The position numbers were made by a program, and so were the translations under genes. Source: Tardiphaga robiniae (GTDB taxonomy: Bacteria; Pseudomonadota; Alphaproteobacteria; Rhizobiales; Xanthobacteraceae). From it: a DNA stretch of 64,000 nucleotides. The notes under the pieces were generated by a model that was given only the letters and a program-made list of their open reading frames with translations, had not been told where the DNA came from and ran no database searches. Each line of letters starts with the position of its first letter. Position 1 is the first letter of the stretch. This document shows positions 63,133 through 64,000 of this stretch, piece after piece. The stretch spans positions 124,001-188,000 of the forward strand of contig NZ_JABMCJ010000085.1 of NCBI RefSeq assembly GCF_013359755.1. The letters run 5' to 3'.

Positions 63133-64000
63133 ATGCATGCCGACCTTGTCGATCTCAGGCTGTTCGTCGCGGTGGCCGAGGCGCGCAGTATCACCGCGGG
63201 TGCTGCCGCTGCCAATCTGGCGCTGGCTTCGGCTAGTGCGAGAATCAAGGGGCTGGAGGCGACGATCGGCGTGCCATTGCTGAAACGGGGCCGGCGCGGC
63301 GTTACGCTGACGGCGGCTGGCGAGAGCCTGCTCGGCCATGCCCGCATCGTCATGCAGAATGTCGAGACCATGCGCGGCGACATGGCGGCCTATGCCAATG
63401 GCATGAAGGCCAGTGTGTCGATGCTGGCCAATACGGTGGGCCTGTCCGAACATCTGCCGAAGGCGCTTGCGAGTTTCCTACGCGAGCACCCCAATGTCAG
63501 CCTCGAGGTCGAGGAGCGCGAGAGCGCCGATATCGCCCAGGCGATCGCCGCCGGCATCGCCGATTTCGGCTTCGCTGCCGAGCATACGCTGCCGGACAGT
63601 CTGGAACGCTTCACCTTCAACGAAGACCGGCTGATGCTGGTGACGGCGCCGCGCAGCGATCTCGCCGGCCGGCGACATATCGATTTCCATGAGATCATCG
63701 ACCGCGACTTCATCGGCCTCACCAACGCGACCGCGCTGCAGAACCACATCGGCAAATATGCGGCGAAGCTGGGCGCGCGACTGCGCTACCGAGCGCAGAT
63801 GCGGGATTTCGATGCGATGTGTCAGATGGCGGCGGCGGGGGTCGGCATTGCGATTGTGCCGGAAGTCGCCGCACGGCGCTGCGCGCGGTCGACGGCGCTG
63901 GCGCTGATCCGCATTCGCGATCCCTGGGCGAACCGCAGACTGGCGATCTGCTTTCGCAGCCTGAAGACGTTATCCCGTCCCGCGCAGCAGATGATCGAGC
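63133..64000 (+). CDS. LysR-family transcriptional regulator, truncated by the window edge
   Basis: The first 289 codons are present with no stop before the window ends. The N-terminal winged helix is clear (DLRLFVAVAEARSITAGAAA, SASARIKGLEATIGVPLLKR, GVTLTAAGESLLGHARI) and the substrate-binding domain follows (FLREHPNVSLEVEERESADI, GIADFGFAAEHTLPDSLERF, DAMCQMAAAGVGIAIVPEVA). LysR proteins usually sense a metabolite and act on a divergent gene; here the neighbour is the TauE/SafE exporter (95-base gap). ATG at 63133 with GGAG upstream. Confidence 0.9.
   Translation, partial: MHADLVDLRLFVAVAEARSITAGAAAANLALASASARIKGLEATIGVPLLKRGRRGVTLTAAGESLLGHARIVMQNVETMRGDMAAYANGMKASVSMLANTVGLSEHLPKALASFLREHPNVSLEVEERESADIAQAIAAGIADFGFAAEHTLPDSLERFTFNEDRLMLVTAPRSDLAGRRHIDFHEIIDRDFIGLTNATALQNHIGKYAAKLGARLRYRAQMRDFDAMCQMAAAGVGIAIVPEVAARRCARSTALALIRIRDPWANRRLAICFRSLKTLSRPAQQMIE

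Overview
The window is about 64 kb of GC-rich chromosome from an alphaproteobacterium, most probably of the Bradyrhizobium / Rhodopseudomonas / Tardiphaga group (Nitrobacteraceae). This placement rests on protein character and regulatory style: homospermidine synthase with a type III ornithine decarboxylase, a ROSE-type RNA thermometer before a small heat-shock gene, a glxBCD-glnT cluster, Zur-box control of znu genes, and several families of paired-palindrome intergenic repeats. No rRNA, tRNA, CRISPR array, prophage or complete insertion sequence was recognised. The gene order looks like ordinary core chromosome with a few accessory patches.

Layout. At 1-2.5 kb are the start of a flavin-dependent nitrite-reductase-like gene, a TPR-methyltransferase and a ribbon-helix-helix protein. 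At 2.6-11.2 kb are an M29 aminopeptidase, a GbdR/GlxA-like AraC regulator, and a divergent XRE-cupin regulator facing an operon for a three-subunit glutamate-synthase-like enzyme plus a type III glutamine synthetase, followed by a DUF3095 protein. At 11-14.9 kb are stress and transport genes (DUF2147, GNAT, MFS, sodB, crcB). At 14.9-19.8 kb is a zinc-acquisition operon behind a clear Zur box: a His-rich one-helix peptide, znuC, znuB, znuA, a His-rich COG0523 GTPase and a cytosolic WD40 propeller. At 19.9-28.5 kb are MgtC, an acetoacetate decarboxylase, a GIY-YIG protein sitting between two repeat elements, and polyamine genes (homospermidine synthase, ornithine decarboxylase with a long structured leader). 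At 28.6-37.4 kb are an M3 peptidase, a DUF1007/RcnA-like metal exporter pair, hemH, an SPFH-NfeD pair, an HxlR regulator with twin operators, and kdsD. At 37.6-44.9 kb are an outer-membrane barrel, a diguanylate cyclase, galU, a lytic transglycosylase and a Bug-type binding protein. At 45-52 kb are a TauD/TfdA dioxygenase, two SDRs and small envelope proteins. At 52-59 kb is gltBD. At 59-64 kb are an Hsp20 gene with an RpoH promoter and ROSE thermometer, a hydrolase, LysE and TauE exporters, and a truncated LysR gene.

Three systems link genes across the window. Nitrogen assimilation has gltBD (with a sigma-54-like promoter), the glx-glnT cluster and probably the nitrite reductase start. Metal homeostasis has the Zur operon, DUF1007/RcnA and ferrochelatase. 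Polyamines are made by ornithine decarboxylation to putrescine and then homospermidine synthesis. The best candidates for under-described biology are the His-rich peptide and WD40 partner of the zinc operon, the paired-palindrome repeats around a GIY-YIG gene, and the RNA leaders.
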